This document shows, one piece after another, positions 1-9,016 of a DNA stretch of 64,000 nt. A program made the translations under genes and the position numbers. The notes under the pieces are model-generated. The model had not been told where the DNA came from. It saw only the letters and a program-made list of their open reading frames with translations, and did no database searches. Origin of the DNA: an uncultured Bacteroidales bacterium (GTDB taxonomy: Bacteria; Bacteroidota; Bacteroidia; Bacteroidales; UBA932); NCBI GenBank assembly GCA_947167015.1, contig CAMVGM010000003.1, positions 1 through 64,000 of the forward strand, written 5' to 3'. How positions within the stretch are numbered: position 1 is the first letter of the stretch; every line of letters starts with the position of its first letter.

Positions 1-777
1 TTCCGCATCGACCACATCCTCGGCTTCTTCCGCATCTGGGAGATCCCCACGGAGTACAAGAGCGGCATGATGGGCCACTTCAACCCGGCCCTGCCGTATT
101 CGCCGGAGGAGATCTCGGCTCTGGGCCTGCCGATGGAGGGTCTCTTCCATCCCGACCCGCGCCATCCGGGCATGTACCAGCCGCTGATCGCGCCGGCTTC
201 GGCCGACCTGCCGCAGTGGCAGCAGGAGCGCTTCGGCGCCCTGTACAACGACTTCTTCTACCACCGCCACGACGAGTTCTGGCGCCGCAACGCCGAGCGC
301 AAGCTGCCCGAACTGCTGGGCGCCACGGGGATGCTCGCCTGCGGCGAAGACCTCGGCATGGTGCCGGACTGCGTGCCCGGCGTGATGGACCACGAGAAGA
401 TCCTCTCGCTGAAGATGCGTGGGATGGAGCAGGAAGGCCCGTGGAAGTACCTGAGCGTGTGCGCCACGTCCAGCCACGACATGGAGACGCTGCGGATGCA
501 GTGCGACCACGACCCGGAGCCCTGGGAGGTGCGCCGCATGCTGTGGGAGTTCCTGGATTCCCCGTCGATGCTCGCCATCTTCCCGCTGCAGGACTGGGTG
601 GCCCTGGACAAGGGCCTGCGCCGCGCCGACCGCATGGCCGAGCGCATCAACCAGCCCGCCGACCCGCACCACCACTGGCGCTTCCGTCTGCACTTCGATG
701 TGCACGAGCTGCTGAAGGCCAGCGAGTTGAACGTCGCCGTGGAAGGCCTGGTCAAGGACGCCCGCCGCGCCGCCTAG
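1..777 (+). CDS. malQ: 4-alpha-glucanotransferase (amylomaltase, GH77), 3' part only
   Basis: Cytosolic enzyme that transfers alpha-1,4-glucan segments between maltodextrins in glycogen/maltose metabolism. The open frame runs from base 1, so the N-terminus lies outside the window and 258 residues remain. The first codons read RIDHILGFFRIWEIP, the highly conserved GH77 motif that contains a catalytic-site Asp. Further on, ACGEDLGMVPDCV (with the conserved Glu-Asp) and SSHDMETLR are also typical of the family. Bacteroidetes members are about 890 residues and begin with starch-binding domains, which would lie upstream. It ends at a TAG, 81 bases before the next gene. Family assignment is firm; the start is unknown. 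Confidence 0.93.
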   Translation, partial: FRIDHILGFFRIWEIPTEYKSGMMGHFNPALPYSPEEISALGLPMEGLFHPDPRHPGMYQPLIAPASADLPQWQQERFGALYNDFFYHRHDEFWRRNAERKLPELLGATGMLACGEDLGMVPDCVPGVMDHEKILSLKMRGMEQEGPWKYLSVCATSSHDMETLRMQCDHDPEPWEVRRMLWEFLDSPSMLAIFPLQDWVALDKGLRRADRMAERINQPADPHHHWRFRLHFDVHELLKASELNVAVEGLVKDARRAA

Positions 778-828
778 CCGCCGGCTCCGTTTTCGGCAGT
801 TTTCGATACAACCAGTCCTTTTATTCAG

Positions 829-836
829 TACCTTTG
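829..836 (+). promoter_or_regulatory. -7 box TACCTTTG ahead of lipoprotein gene
   Basis: TACCTTTG matches the Bacteroidetes -7 consensus TAnnTTTG and lies 22 bases before the start codon at 859. No clear TTTG was found at the expected -33 spacing, so this is a probable promoter with a weak upstream element. Confidence 0.45.
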
Positions 837-858
837 CCGCTCCAAAGATAAAAAGACA

Positions 859-1800
859 ATGAAACGATTTATAAAATATACCGTTTCCCTGGCCGCCGCC
901 GCGCTGCTGCTGTCGCTCGGCGCCTGCAATGACCTGGAGCCCTGGCCGGCACCGCTCACCGAACGGGGGATATCCCGGGAAGTAAGCAAGGATTTCTTTA
1001 CCCGGAATGGCGGCAACGTCCGCATCCTGGAGGCGTATCACCTGCAGGATGAGGGCCGCGACGTGATTTCTTTCCGGGACGCGGACGGCGTGGAGGGGCG
1101 CAGCGAGTACCTGGACGGTACGTGGCAGATGACCGTCCGCACCCTCGATCCGGACCGCCTGACGGCGTCCCTGCCGCTGAGCGTGATCCAGGCCTTTGCC
1201 GGACTCGGGCTCGGCACGCCCTGCTTCGTGGAAAGCATAGACCGTATCGCTGAGATCACCCGCGCCGGCATCGCGCACACGATGTACGATTTTATCTTCG
1301 CAACGGACCTGACCGGCGCCGGGAATCATTTCCTGAGGCACTACGTGCTGATCAACGAGGACGGCATCGTGCTTGCCAACGACAACGCTTCTTCCAATCC
1401 GGCCGAATGGTTCCGGGACTTCGACCAGGCCCTGGGCTACATCCGGGATCGCTATGCGGACTGCGATGTCCGCGGGCACGCCAACCGCAGCGGCATCGAT
1501 ACGTTCTATATCCTCCACGACGGAAAGATGAAGCAGGTCCGCTTCCATAACAATTTCCAGGTCAACTATCCCGACATCCGGGAGGCCTGGGAGGAAACGG
1601 AGTACGAACTGGATCCGACGGAAGTTCCCGCCGAGGTGCGCGAACTGTGCCGGAACTGGCGTGAAAGCGATCCGCAGGCCGATACTTCCTATGAGAAGTA
1701 CTATTTCCTGGAGAATGCGCGGGGCGGTTTCTACGGCTACCAGATCAGTGAAAATTCACAGGAAACCCTGCTGACCCAATACACCGCCATCGCAGAGTAA
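859..1800 (+). CDS. lipoprotein of unknown function
   Basis: A 313-residue protein with a basic start (MKRFIKY), a hydrophobic stretch and a lipobox ending LGAC (Cys23), so it should be lipidated and face the periplasm or cell surface. I do not recognise a family with certainty. Two segments have the layout of a short strand followed by LPLSVIQAF or VPAEVRELC, which loosely recalls PepSY-like putative beta-lactamase-inhibitor domains found in Bacteroidetes; this is only a resemblance. It has its own promoter box and is followed by a strong terminator, so it appears to be a single-gene unit separate from malQ and from the downstream operon. Confidence 0.75.
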   Translation: MKRFIKYTVSLAAAALLLSLGACNDLEPWPAPLTERGISREVSKDFFTRNGGNVRILEAYHLQDEGRDVISFRDADGVEGRSEYLDGTWQMTVRTLDPDRLTASLPLSVIQAFAGLGLGTPCFVESIDRIAEITRAGIAHTMYDFIFATDLTGAGNHFLRHYVLINEDGIVLANDNASSNPAEWFRDFDQALGYIRDRYADCDVRGHANRSGIDTFYILHDGKMKQVRFHNNFQVNYPDIREAWEETEYELDPTEVPAEVRELCRNWRESDPQADTSYEKYYFLENARGGFYGYQISENSQETLLTQYTAIAE

Positions 1801-1826
1801 TACCATTCCCCGCCTGCCGAGAATTC

Positions 1827-1872
1827 CCGGGCCGTATCCTCATTTATGGGGATGCGGCCCGGTTTGTTTTTC
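1827..1872 (+). terminator. intrinsic terminator after the lipoprotein gene
   Basis: A 13-bp stem (1827-1839 pairing with 1850-1862, one G-T pair) with a 10-base loop is followed by a T-rich tract (tttgttttt). It isolates the lipoprotein gene at 859 from the iron/redox operon that starts at 1943. Confidence 0.88.
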
Positions 1873-1885
1873 ATCATTTTACGGG

Positions 1886-1917
1886 ATTGACCTGAAGGGG
1901 GCGGCCGCGTAATTTTG
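1886..1917 (+). promoter_or_regulatory. promoter of the porin-imelysin-cytochrome operon
   Basis: ATTG at 1886-1889 (one mismatch to TTTG), a 20-base spacer and TAATTTTG at 1910-1917 fit the Bacteroidetes -33/-7 pattern. The start codon at 1943 is 25 bases beyond the -7 box. A short dyad-like segment (ctaagaacttag, 1930-1941) sits between the box and the ATG. Confidence 0.7.
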
Positions 1918-1942
1918 CATCTCGGTTTCTAAGAACTTAGAG

Positions 1943-3223
1943 ATGAAAAATAGTGTGTGTGTTTTGCTTGGCCTCCTGCTGGCGGGCTTTCCGATGTCCG
2001 CCCAGGTGGCCTCGCAAGTTAATGGCCGCCTGACCGTCGGCGGTTACGGGGAAGTGGCGCTGACCCGGAATTTCTACAGCGACAACGTCTATCGTTATTC
2101 CCATCCTTCTGATTATAAAGACGATCCGTCACACGGCCGTTTCGACGTGCCGCACGCCGTCATTTACCTGGGCTACGACTTCGGCAAGGGCTGGACGATG
2201 CAGACCGAGATCGAATTCGAGCATACCGGCACCGGCTCCGCCGTGGAGAAAGAGTTCACCGAGGCGGGCGAGTGGGAGGCCGAGATCGAGAAAGGCGGCG
2301 AAGTGGAACTGGAACAGTTCTGGATCCAGAAGAGCTTCGCCCCGCAGCTGAACGTCCGCATCGGCCACCTGGTGGTGCCCGTGGGCGGCCTGAACAACGC
2401 GCACGAACCGCTGAATTTCTTCACCGTGTACCGCCCCGAAGGCGAATACACCATCCTTCCCTCCACCTGGCACGACACCGGCGTCAGCCTCTGGGGCCGC
2501 GCCGGCGCCTGGCGCTACGAAGCCCTCGTGATCGCCGGGATGGACGCCTTCATGTACGACCGCGACAATTTCATCAAGCACGGCGCCGGTTCGCCCTACG
2601 AGTTCAAGGTGGCCAACAACCTGGGCTTCGCCGCCCGCATCGACAATTACTCCGTCAAGGACCTGCGGCTGAGCCTGAGCGGCTTCTACGGGCAGGGGAT
2701 GCACAATTCCTATCCGCACGACATGTGGAACACCCGCTACGCCGGCATCAAGGGGCACACCGCCTTCGGCGCCTTCGACTTCGCCTACACGGGGCCGTAC
2801 CTGACCGTCCGCGGCAACGCCGACTGGGGCTTCGTGAGCGACGCCTCCACCATCAGCACGGTCAAGCGCAACCTCACGTCCGGCTCCGCCCCGTACCGGA
2901 AGACGCCGGTGGGCAAGGGCGCCTGCGCCGCGGGTATCGAGGCAGGCTACGACATCCTGCACCTCTTCAGCGGCGTCCGCGACAAGGAGCAGAAGTTCTA
3001 CCTCTTCGGCCGTTACGAATACTACGATTCCTATATCCCGGACAGCGACCAGCCGGACTATCCCTATACCGACCGGCACCGCATCGCCGTGGGCTTCAAC
3101 TGGCTGCCGCTGCCGCAGATTGCGGTGAAGGGCGAGTACTCGCACCGTTTCCTTCCCAGCCAGTACAACAACGAGCCTTCCGTGTCGGTGGGCGTCGCCT
3201 ATATGGGATTCTTTACCCGATAA
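1943..3223 (+). CDS. outer-membrane beta-barrel protein (porin-like)
   Basis: A 426-residue protein with a signal peptide (cleavage near AQVASQ, residues 20-25) and alternating strand patterns throughout. It ends in an aromatic residue region (VAYMGFFTR), as many outer-membrane barrels do. The N-terminal GGYGEVALT and the segment with RIGHLVVPVGGLNNAHEP resemble phosphate-selective (OprO/OprP-like) porins, but substrate cannot be read from sequence. It is the first gene of an operon with an imelysin lipoprotein 21 bases downstream and a di-haem cytochrome, which suggests it passes the metal or small ligand handled by them. Confidence 0.8.
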   Translation: MKNSVCVLLGLLLAGFPMSAQVASQVNGRLTVGGYGEVALTRNFYSDNVYRYSHPSDYKDDPSHGRFDVPHAVIYLGYDFGKGWTMQTEIEFEHTGTGSAVEKEFTEAGEWEAEIEKGGEVELEQFWIQKSFAPQLNVRIGHLVVPVGGLNNAHEPLNFFTVYRPEGEYTILPSTWHDTGVSLWGRAGAWRYEALVIAGMDAFMYDRDNFIKHGAGSPYEFKVANNLGFAARIDNYSVKDLRLSLSGFYGQGMHNSYPHDMWNTRYAGIKGHTAFGAFDFAYTGPYLTVRGNADWGFVSDASTISTVKRNLTSGSAPYRKTPVGKGACAAGIEAGYDILHLFSGVRDKEQKFYLFGRYEYYDSYIPDSDQPDYPYTDRHRIAVGFNWLPLPQIAVKGEYSHRFLPSQYNNEPSVSVGVAYMGFFTR

Positions 3224-3244
3224 TCACTTAAAAAACAAACTGAT

Positions 3245-4465
3245 ATGAAAAAGTTCCTTTCTTTGATTGCCCTGGCCGCCCTCTGTGTGGCGGCGGCATC
3301 CTGCAATGGCAACGGCCGCGAGACCGGCGGCCTGAGCGACGCTGAAAAAGCGATGAAAAACGTAGCGGCCCAGTATGTTCCCGGCGTGATCTACGCCACC
3401 TACGGCGACCTCGCCAAGGAAAGCGGCGAACTGTACGACCTGCTCGCCGCGGCCGCGGTCAAGGGCCCCGGCAAACTCAGCCAGGGCGACGTGGACGCCA
3501 TTTGCGCCAAATTCCTCCAGGCCCGCCAGAGCTGGGAGGAGTCCGAAGCCTTCCTGTTCGGCGCCGCCACGGACTTCGGCATCGATCCGCACATCGACAC
3601 CTGGCCGCTGGACGTGGACGGCCTCGCCACCGAACTGTCCAACGCCGAGAAGGTAGAGGCCCTCAAGGGTGAGGACGGCATCGCCTACGCCGCCGCCAAG
3701 CTGGGCCAGGAACTCCTGGGCTTCCACGGCATCGAATTCGTCCTCTTCCGGGACGGCAAGAACCGCACGGTGGCCGCCCTGCAGGGCAACGAGGACCACG
3801 ACGCCTTCGCGGGCAAGACCGTGACCGGTGCGCAGGAACTGATCTACGCGGCCGCCGTGGCCGGCGACCTGCGCGACAACTGCTACCGCCTGTGCGTGTC
3901 CTGGAACCCCGCATCTCCGAAGGCCTACGTGGACCGCTGCGAGGAACTGGAAGTGGCCGTGACCGTGACCGGATCCGACCTGAGCTACGGCGAGAACCTG
4001 CTCGGCGCCGCCGAGGCTGGCAGCTCCTACAAGACCTGGCAGAGCGCGATGGCCTCCATCCTGAAGGCCGGCTGCTCCAACATCTGCGCCGAGGTGGCCG
4101 ACGTGAAGATGGGCAACGCCCACACGGGCGAGGACATCAACTACATCGAGTCCCCGTACAGCAAGCAGTCCTTCCAGGACTTCATCGACAACATCCTGAG
4201 CATCCAGTACAGCCTCTACGGCAAGGCCGGGGCGACGAGCGCGCAGGCCGGCAGCCTGATGGACTTCTTCGCCACGCAGAAATACAGCGGCGCCACCGCC
4301 CTCCAGCAGGCGCTGGACGCTTCGCTCGCCGCGCTCAAGGCCTGCAAGGCCAAGGGAGCCTTCGTGGACATCTACGCCGACGCCTCCGTGCAGAAGGCGA
4401 TGGACGAGATCAGCGCCCTGGACGACGAGATCAACAAGGCGGCGGACTGGATCCTGAGACAGTAA
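3245..4465 (+). CDS. imelysin-family (peptidase M75) lipoprotein
   Basis: A 406-residue lipoprotein: lipobox AASC with Cys20, then an alpha-helical imelysin fold. The family's hallmark GxHxxE appears as GFHGIE at residues 159-164. Imelysins (IrpA, ICMP, EfeO relatives) are iron-regulated envelope proteins thought to bind metal; a proteolytic role is doubtful. The gene lies 21 bases after the porin and 13 bases before the di-haem cytochrome gene, in the same orientation. Porin, imelysin and di-haem oxidoreductase genes occurring together is a known pattern in iron-responsive loci. The specific ligand is inferred, not shown. Confidence 0.9.
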   Translation: MKKFLSLIALAALCVAAASCNGNGRETGGLSDAEKAMKNVAAQYVPGVIYATYGDLAKESGELYDLLAAAAVKGPGKLSQGDVDAICAKFLQARQSWEESEAFLFGAATDFGIDPHIDTWPLDVDGLATELSNAEKVEALKGEDGIAYAAAKLGQELLGFHGIEFVLFRDGKNRTVAALQGNEDHDAFAGKTVTGAQELIYAAAVAGDLRDNCYRLCVSWNPASPKAYVDRCEELEVAVTVTGSDLSYGENLLGAAEAGSSYKTWQSAMASILKAGCSNICAEVADVKMGNAHTGEDINYIESPYSKQSFQDFIDNILSIQYSLYGKAGATSAQAGSLMDFFATQKYSGATALQQALDASLAALKACKAKGAFVDIYADASVQKAMDEISALDDEINKAADWILRQ

Positions 4466-4478
4466 AAAAGCATCTGCC

Positions 4479-6203
4479 ATGAAACACACTATTTTGAACC
4501 TTCTCCTTCCGGGCGCCCTGGCGCTGCTTGCCAGCGGCTGTTTCCCGGAGTCTTACGATACCCGTTTCGGGGACGACAAGCGGGAATCCGACGCCAAGTA
4601 CGTCGGGCAGGCCGTCGGCAATTTCTCGGCGGAGGAATGGTATCCGGGCGGTGTGCTCGGCACCACGGACAACGTGACCGAAGGCTGCTATGAAGACGAG
4701 ACGCCCGCCACGGAGCAGCAGGGCCTGATGCAGGCCTTCAACCTCGGCGAGGCGGCCTTCGAGCGCAACTTTACGATCAATACCGCCCCGTTCAAGGGCC
4801 TCGGCCCGGCATACCTGCGCACCTCCTGCCTGGACTGCCACCCCGGCTACGGCCACGGCAAGCGCCAGCCGTACTACAAGGCCGGCTTCGGCAACGGCTA
4901 CCTGCTGGTGGTCTATCACCCCGCCGACGGGGCCAACAGCGATGACGGCCCTTACGTGGCCGAGGTGACCGGCATGCCGCAGACCAAGGCGGTCGCCCCC
5001 TTCCTCCCGCCCATCGACGAGGACAAGATCCGGATGGACTGGCTGCCCGTCACCGCCATGGAAAGCGGGCTGCCGATGACCTTCCCGGACGGGGAGCGTT
5101 ACGAACTCATCTACCCGGAACTCTCCATCCCCCAGGATGCCTTCAACACCGACCCGACCCCGTATGAGACCGGAAACCAGGCGGTTGCGTTCCGCCTCGA
5201 GTCCACGATCGGCATCATCGGCACGGGCCTGCTGGACGCCATCCCCGAAGAGGACATCAAGGCCCAGTACCAGGCGGAAGCCCCCTACGTGGAGCTGAAC
5301 CCGGCCTTCTGGGACAAGGAAGCGAATGATTTCGCCCCCACGGCGTGGTATTCCCTGGCCGCCGGGCAGTTCGCCGACGGCACCCCGGCCCCCGCGGGCA
5401 CCAAGAAACTCAAGCGCTTCACCTATGCGATGACGCGCGCCTCCCTGCAGGACGGCGCCGGCGCCAACGCCATCTGGAACATCACCAACGTCAGCCGCGC
5501 CGACCGCCCCTTCCTCTACACCACCAAGGCCTGGGCCAAGGCGATGTCGGAGAATGCGGGGGTGATCGCCGCGATCCAGAAGGACCCGTCTTCCCCGTAT
5601 TATGCCGACGGCACGCCCGAAGGCATCGCGGACGCGGTCCTGCACCTGCTGGACCCTTCGACCAACCAGTTCGACAACGCCTGGCACAACTTTACGCCGG
5701 AGATGAGCGACGACCAGTACTACAATTTCCTCGTCTGGCACCGCGGCCTGTCCATCCCGCGCGCCCGCGACCTCAACCGCAAGGACGTCCAGCGGGGCAA
5801 GCAGGTGTTCACGGAGATCGGCTGCGCCAGCTGCCACCGCCCGTCCTGGAATACGAAGTCCGACAACTACTGGGCGCCGGCCATCGTGGACGGCAAACCC
5901 TTGCCGCGCTACGAAAACCAGACCATCTGGCCTTATACCGACATGCTCCAGCACCGCCTGTACATGAAAAACGGCATCCACGGCAGCTGGTGCCGCACCA
6001 CCCCGCTCTGGGGCCGGGGCCTTTCGAAGGCCAACACCGGCGCCGAGGACCGGCTTCACGACGACCGCGCCCGCAACGTGATCGAAGCCATCATGTGGCA
6101 CGGATATAGCAAGAAAAGCGATGCCTACCCGGCCACGGAAAAGTTCTACAAGCTCTCCAAGGAGGACCGGGAGGCCGTAGTAGCCTTCATCGATGCAATC
6201 TAA
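4479..6203 (+). CDS. di-haem oxidoreductase-like c-type cytochrome lipoprotein (DUF1111/DHOR family)
   Basis: A 574-residue lipoprotein (lipobox ASGC, Cys21) with two haem-attachment sites, CLDCH at 117-121 and CASCH at 449-453. Spacing and length fit the DUF1111 'putative thiol oxidoreductase' family, related to MauG/bacterial di-haem peroxidases. It would act outside the inner membrane, on the periplasmic or surface side. It follows the imelysin gene and its last codons overlap the start of the CcsBA gene, which supplies the covalent haem attachment it needs. The electron donor or acceptor is unknown; oxidising or reducing iron during uptake is a reasonable inference. Confidence 0.9.
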   Translation: MKHTILNLLLPGALALLASGCFPESYDTRFGDDKRESDAKYVGQAVGNFSAEEWYPGGVLGTTDNVTEGCYEDETPATEQQGLMQAFNLGEAAFERNFTINTAPFKGLGPAYLRTSCLDCHPGYGHGKRQPYYKAGFGNGYLLVVYHPADGANSDDGPYVAEVTGMPQTKAVAPFLPPIDEDKIRMDWLPVTAMESGLPMTFPDGERYELIYPELSIPQDAFNTDPTPYETGNQAVAFRLESTIGIIGTGLLDAIPEEDIKAQYQAEAPYVELNPAFWDKEANDFAPTAWYSLAAGQFADGTPAPAGTKKLKRFTYAMTRASLQDGAGANAIWNITNVSRADRPFLYTTKAWAKAMSENAGVIAAIQKDPSSPYYADGTPEGIADAVLHLLDPSTNQFDNAWHNFTPEMSDDQYYNFLVWHRGLSIPRARDLNRKDVQRGKQVFTEIGCASCHRPSWNTKSDNYWAPAIVDGKPLPRYENQTIWPYTDMLQHRLYMKNGIHGSWCRTTPLWGRGLSKANTGAEDRLHDDRARNVIEAIMWHGYSKKSDAYPATEKFYKLSKEDREAVVAFIDAI

Positions 6204-7398
6204 GACACTCAAGATCCTGAGCTACGGCTCCATGGCGGTCGTCATCGCGATGATGATGGCCGCCACGTTCGTGGAGCGCCTCCACGACACCGACACGGCC
6301 CTGCGGGTCATTTATCACAACCCCGTTTTCTTCGTCCTGTGGGCGGTGGCGGCCGTTTCCGGCTTCGCGCTCCTGCTGCGCCAGGGCGGGGCGAAGCGCC
6401 CGGCGACCCTGCTGCTGCACGTCGCCCTGCTGCTGATCCTCGCCGGGGCGCTGATCACCCACCTGGGCGGGAAGAGCGGCAGCATCCATCTCCGCGAGGG
6501 CGTGCCGAGCAGCGCGCTGGAACTGGACGACGGGACCTCCGACGTCCTCCCGTTCTCGCTGGAACTTAAGGAGTTCCGCATTGAGTACGACCCCGGCACC
6601 GAGAACGTTTCGGATTACGTTTCCGAACTGGTGTGCGAGGGGGAACCCGTCACCATCTCGATGAACCATATCCTCAAGCACGACGGCTGGCGCTTCTACC
6701 AGGCGGATTACGACGAGGACGGGGCGGGCAGCATCCTGGCCGTGAGCCGGGATCCCTGGGGCGTGGGCGTCACCTACGCGGGTTACCTGCTCCTGCTGGT
6801 CGCGATGATCGGCTATTTCTTCCAGCGGGACAGCACCTGGCGGCGGGCGCGGACCGCCCTGCGCGGGCCGGAGAAGGTCCGGCGCCGGCGCGCGCTTCCC
6901 TGGGTGCTCGCCGCGGCCGGGGCCGCGATGCTGGCCGCCTGGCTCATCAGCGTCTTCCCGAAAGGACCGCTGATGCCGGTGCTGCGCTCCCCCCTGCTGT
7001 TCATCCACATGCTCCCCATCATCGTCAGCTACGCGCTGTTCGGGCTGACAACCCTGCTGGGCCTGGTGGGCCTGTTCGTCCGCGAGAACACCTCGGAACG
7101 CCTGCGGAACGTGAGCCTGCGGGTGCTGTTCCCGGCCGTGTTCCTGCTGACCTTCGGAACCTTCCTGGGGGCCGTGTGGGCGAACATCTCCTGGGGCAGC
7201 TACTGGGCCTGGGACCCCAAGGAGACCTGGGCGCTGGTGACCCTGCTGGTCTATTCCTTCGCCCTGCACGCCGACACGCTGCCGGTGCTGCGCAAGCCGC
7301 GCGTCTTCCATCTGTTCTGCGTGCTGGCCTTCCTGGCGGTGCTGACGACCTATTTCGGGGTCAACCTCTTCCTGGGCGGGATGCACAGCTACGCATAG
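6193..7398 (+). CDS. ccsA: compact CcsBA-type cytochrome c synthase (System II)
   Basis: A 401-residue polytopic membrane protein. Residues 1-215 form a short ResB/CcsB-like part with two early membrane helices, a periplasmic domain and a third helix. The C-terminal half is CcsA-like with the haem-handling WGSYWAWDPKETW motif near residues 332-346 and flanking membrane His residues (IHMLP, ALHAD, GGMH). It attaches haem to CxxCH sites of exported apocytochromes. It is much shorter than typical fused CcsBA proteins (often 600-1000 residues), and it overlaps the cytochrome gene by 11 bases, suggesting translational coupling to its client. Confidence 0.88.
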   Translation: MQSKTLKILSYGSMAVVIAMMMAATFVERLHDTDTALRVIYHNPVFFVLWAVAAVSGFALLLRQGGAKRPATLLLHVALLLILAGALITHLGGKSGSIHLREGVPSSALELDDGTSDVLPFSLELKEFRIEYDPGTENVSDYVSELVCEGEPVTISMNHILKHDGWRFYQADYDEDGAGSILAVSRDPWGVGVTYAGYLLLLVAMIGYFFQRDSTWRRARTALRGPEKVRRRRALPWVLAAAGAAMLAAWLISVFPKGPLMPVLRSPLLFIHMLPIIVSYALFGLTTLLGLVGLFVRENTSERLRNVSLRVLFPAVFLLTFGTFLGAVWANISWGSYWAWDPKETWALVTLLVYSFALHADTLPVLRKPRVFHLFCVLAFLAVLTTYFGVNLFLGGMHSYA

Positions 7399-7437
7399 AA
7401 GCGGCTGATTTCAAGCTTTTTGCTTTCGGGGTCCGCA

Positions 7438-7469
7438 TTTGGACCTTCGAAAGCATTTTTTTATATTTG
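7438..7469 (+). promoter_or_regulatory. promoter of nfeD-floA
   Basis: TTTG at 7438-7441, exactly 20 bases, then TATATTTG at 7462-7469: a full match to the Bacteroidetes -33/-7 consensus, 21 bases before the nfeD start codon. Confidence 0.85.
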
Positions 7470-7490
7470 TAAAGTATATATCTCTCTGCT

Positions 7491-7961
7491 ATGTGGTGGA
7501 TCGTTGTAACCCTGTTGTTGTTGGGCGTCATCCTGATGCTCGTTGAAATGCTCCTGGTCCCGGGCGTCGGGATCGCCGGCTTCCTGAGCCTCGGCTCGCT
7601 GGGCGTCGCCTGCTGGTACGCCTTCACCTCGATATCCACGGCCGCCGGCTGGTGGACCACCCTGGCCGCCATGCTGCTGCTGGGCGCGATGGTGTTCTTC
7701 GCGCTGCGCGCCAAGACCTGGCGCCGCTTCGAACTCAAGACCGAAATGACCTCGAAGATGGGCACGGAGGCGAAAGACGTGCGCGTGGGCGACCGCGGCG
7801 TCGCGTACACGCGCCTCGCGCCGCTGGGCACCGGCCGCTTCGGCGAGGTCAACTGCGAGGTCAAGAGCTACGACAACCAGATGATCGCCGCCGGCACGCC
7901 GCTGGAGGTCGTCTCGATCGAAGAGAACAAACCCCTTGTCAAACCCATAACGAACGAATAA
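7491..7961 (+). CDS. NfeD-family membrane protein (short form)
   Basis: A 156-residue protein with membrane helices in residues 1-70 (including [19 protein letters not shown]) and a C-terminal OB-fold NfeD domain from about residue 95 ([22 protein letters not shown]). It lacks the ClpP-like protease part of long NfeD proteins. NfeD proteins are obligate partners of flotillin/stomatin-like scaffolds in membrane microdomains. Here the flotillin-like gene starts one base after its stop codon, which supports that pairing. Confidence 0.9.
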   Translation: MWWIVVTLLLLGVILMLVEMLLVPGVGIAGFLSLGSLGVACWYAFTSISTAAGWWTTLAAMLLLGAMVFFALRAKTWRRFELKTEMTSKMGTEAKDVRVGDRGVAYTRLAPLGTGRFGEVNCEVKSYDNQMIAAGTPLEVVSIEENKPLVKPITNE

Positions 7962-7962
7962 C

Positions 7963-8907
7963 ATGAACCCCATCATCTGGATCGTCATCGCGATCGTCGG
8001 ACTCATCATCGTCCTCTGGTTCTTCCCCGTGGCCCTATGGTTCCAGGCCCTCCTGTCCGGGGTGTACGTATCCCTCATCCAGCTCGTGCTGATGCGCTGG
8101 AGGGGCGTGAACCCCCGCACCATCGTGATGGCGCTCATCACGGGCACCAAGGCCGGGCTCACGCTCAAGGCCAACGAACTTGAAGCCCATTATCTCGCGC
8201 GCGGTAACGTTACCAAGGTCGTGATGGCGCTCATCTCCGCCAACAAGGCCAACATCCCCATCGACTTCAAGATGGCGTCCGCCATCGACCTCGCCGGCCG
8301 CGACGTGCTCGAGGCCGTGCAGATGTCGGTCAACCCGAAGGTCATCGACACCCCGCCCGTCACCGCCGTGGCAAAGGACGGCATCCAGCTCATCGCGAAG
8401 GCGCGCGTGACCGTGCGTGCGAACATCAAGCAGCTCGTCGGCGGCGCCGGCGAGGAGACCGTGCTCGCCCGCGTCGGCGAGGGCATCGTCTCGTCCATCG
8501 GTTCGTCCGACAGCCACAAGTCCGTGCTGGAGAACCCCGACAGCATCTCCAAGCTGGTGCTGAGCAAGGGCCTCGACGCCGGAACGGCCTATGAGATCCT
8601 TTCCATCGACATCGCCGACATCGACGTGGGCAAGAACATCGGCGCCGTGCTCCAGATGGACCAGGCCGATGCCGACAAGAACATCGCCCAGGCCCGCGCC
8701 GAGGAGCGCCGCGCCATGGCGGTGGCCCAGGAGCAGGAGATGAAGGCCAAGGCCCAGGAGGCCCGCGCCCGCGTGATCGAGGCCGAGGCCCAGGTGCCGC
8801 TGGCCATGGCCGAGGCTTTCCGCAGCGGCAATCTCGGCATCATGGACTACTACCGGATGAAGAACATCCAGGCAGACACCGAGATGCGCGAGAACATCGC
8901 CAAATAG
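7963..8907 (+). CDS. floA: flotillin-like protein FloA
   Basis: A 314-residue SPFH-superfamily membrane scaffold. An N-terminal membrane segment (about residues 3-27) and re-entrant hydrophobic stretch are followed by the FloA-specific block ([22 protein letters not shown]), a PHB domain and a C-terminal Ala/Glu-rich coiled coil ([20 protein letters not shown]). The length and the C-terminal [14 protein letters not shown] segment are characteristic of the FloA/YqfA family. It organises functional membrane microdomains and is transcribed with nfeD from the promoter at 7438. Confidence 0.95.
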   Translation: MNPIIWIVIAIVGLIIVLWFFPVALWFQALLSGVYVSLIQLVLMRWRGVNPRTIVMALITGTKAGLTLKANELEAHYLARGNVTKVVMALISANKANIPIDFKMASAIDLAGRDVLEAVQMSVNPKVIDTPPVTAVAKDGIQLIAKARVTVRANIKQLVGGAGEETVLARVGEGIVSSIGSSDSHKSVLENPDSISKLVLSKGLDAGTAYEILSIDIADIDVGKNIGAVLQMDQADADKNIAQARAEERRAMAVAQEQEMKAKAQEARARVIEAEAQVPLAMAEAFRSGNLGIMDYYRMKNIQADTEMRENIAK

Positions 8908-8947
8908 GCGCCTTTTCGTGCAATATTCACAAAATCAGCCCGCAAAG

Positions 8948-8978
8948 TTTCTTTGTTTTGAGAAAAATACTAACTTTG
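8948..8978 (+). promoter_or_regulatory. promoter of secDF
   Basis: TAACTTTG at 8971-8978 matches the -7 consensus. TTTC at 8948-8951 (one mismatch to TTTG), 19 bases upstream, can serve as the -33 box. The secDF start is 38 bases downstream of the -7 element, in a locally AT-rich spacer. Confidence 0.65.
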
Positions 8979-9016
8979 CGGACTATTTTGTGACTTATAT
9001 TTAATTTACCATACTT

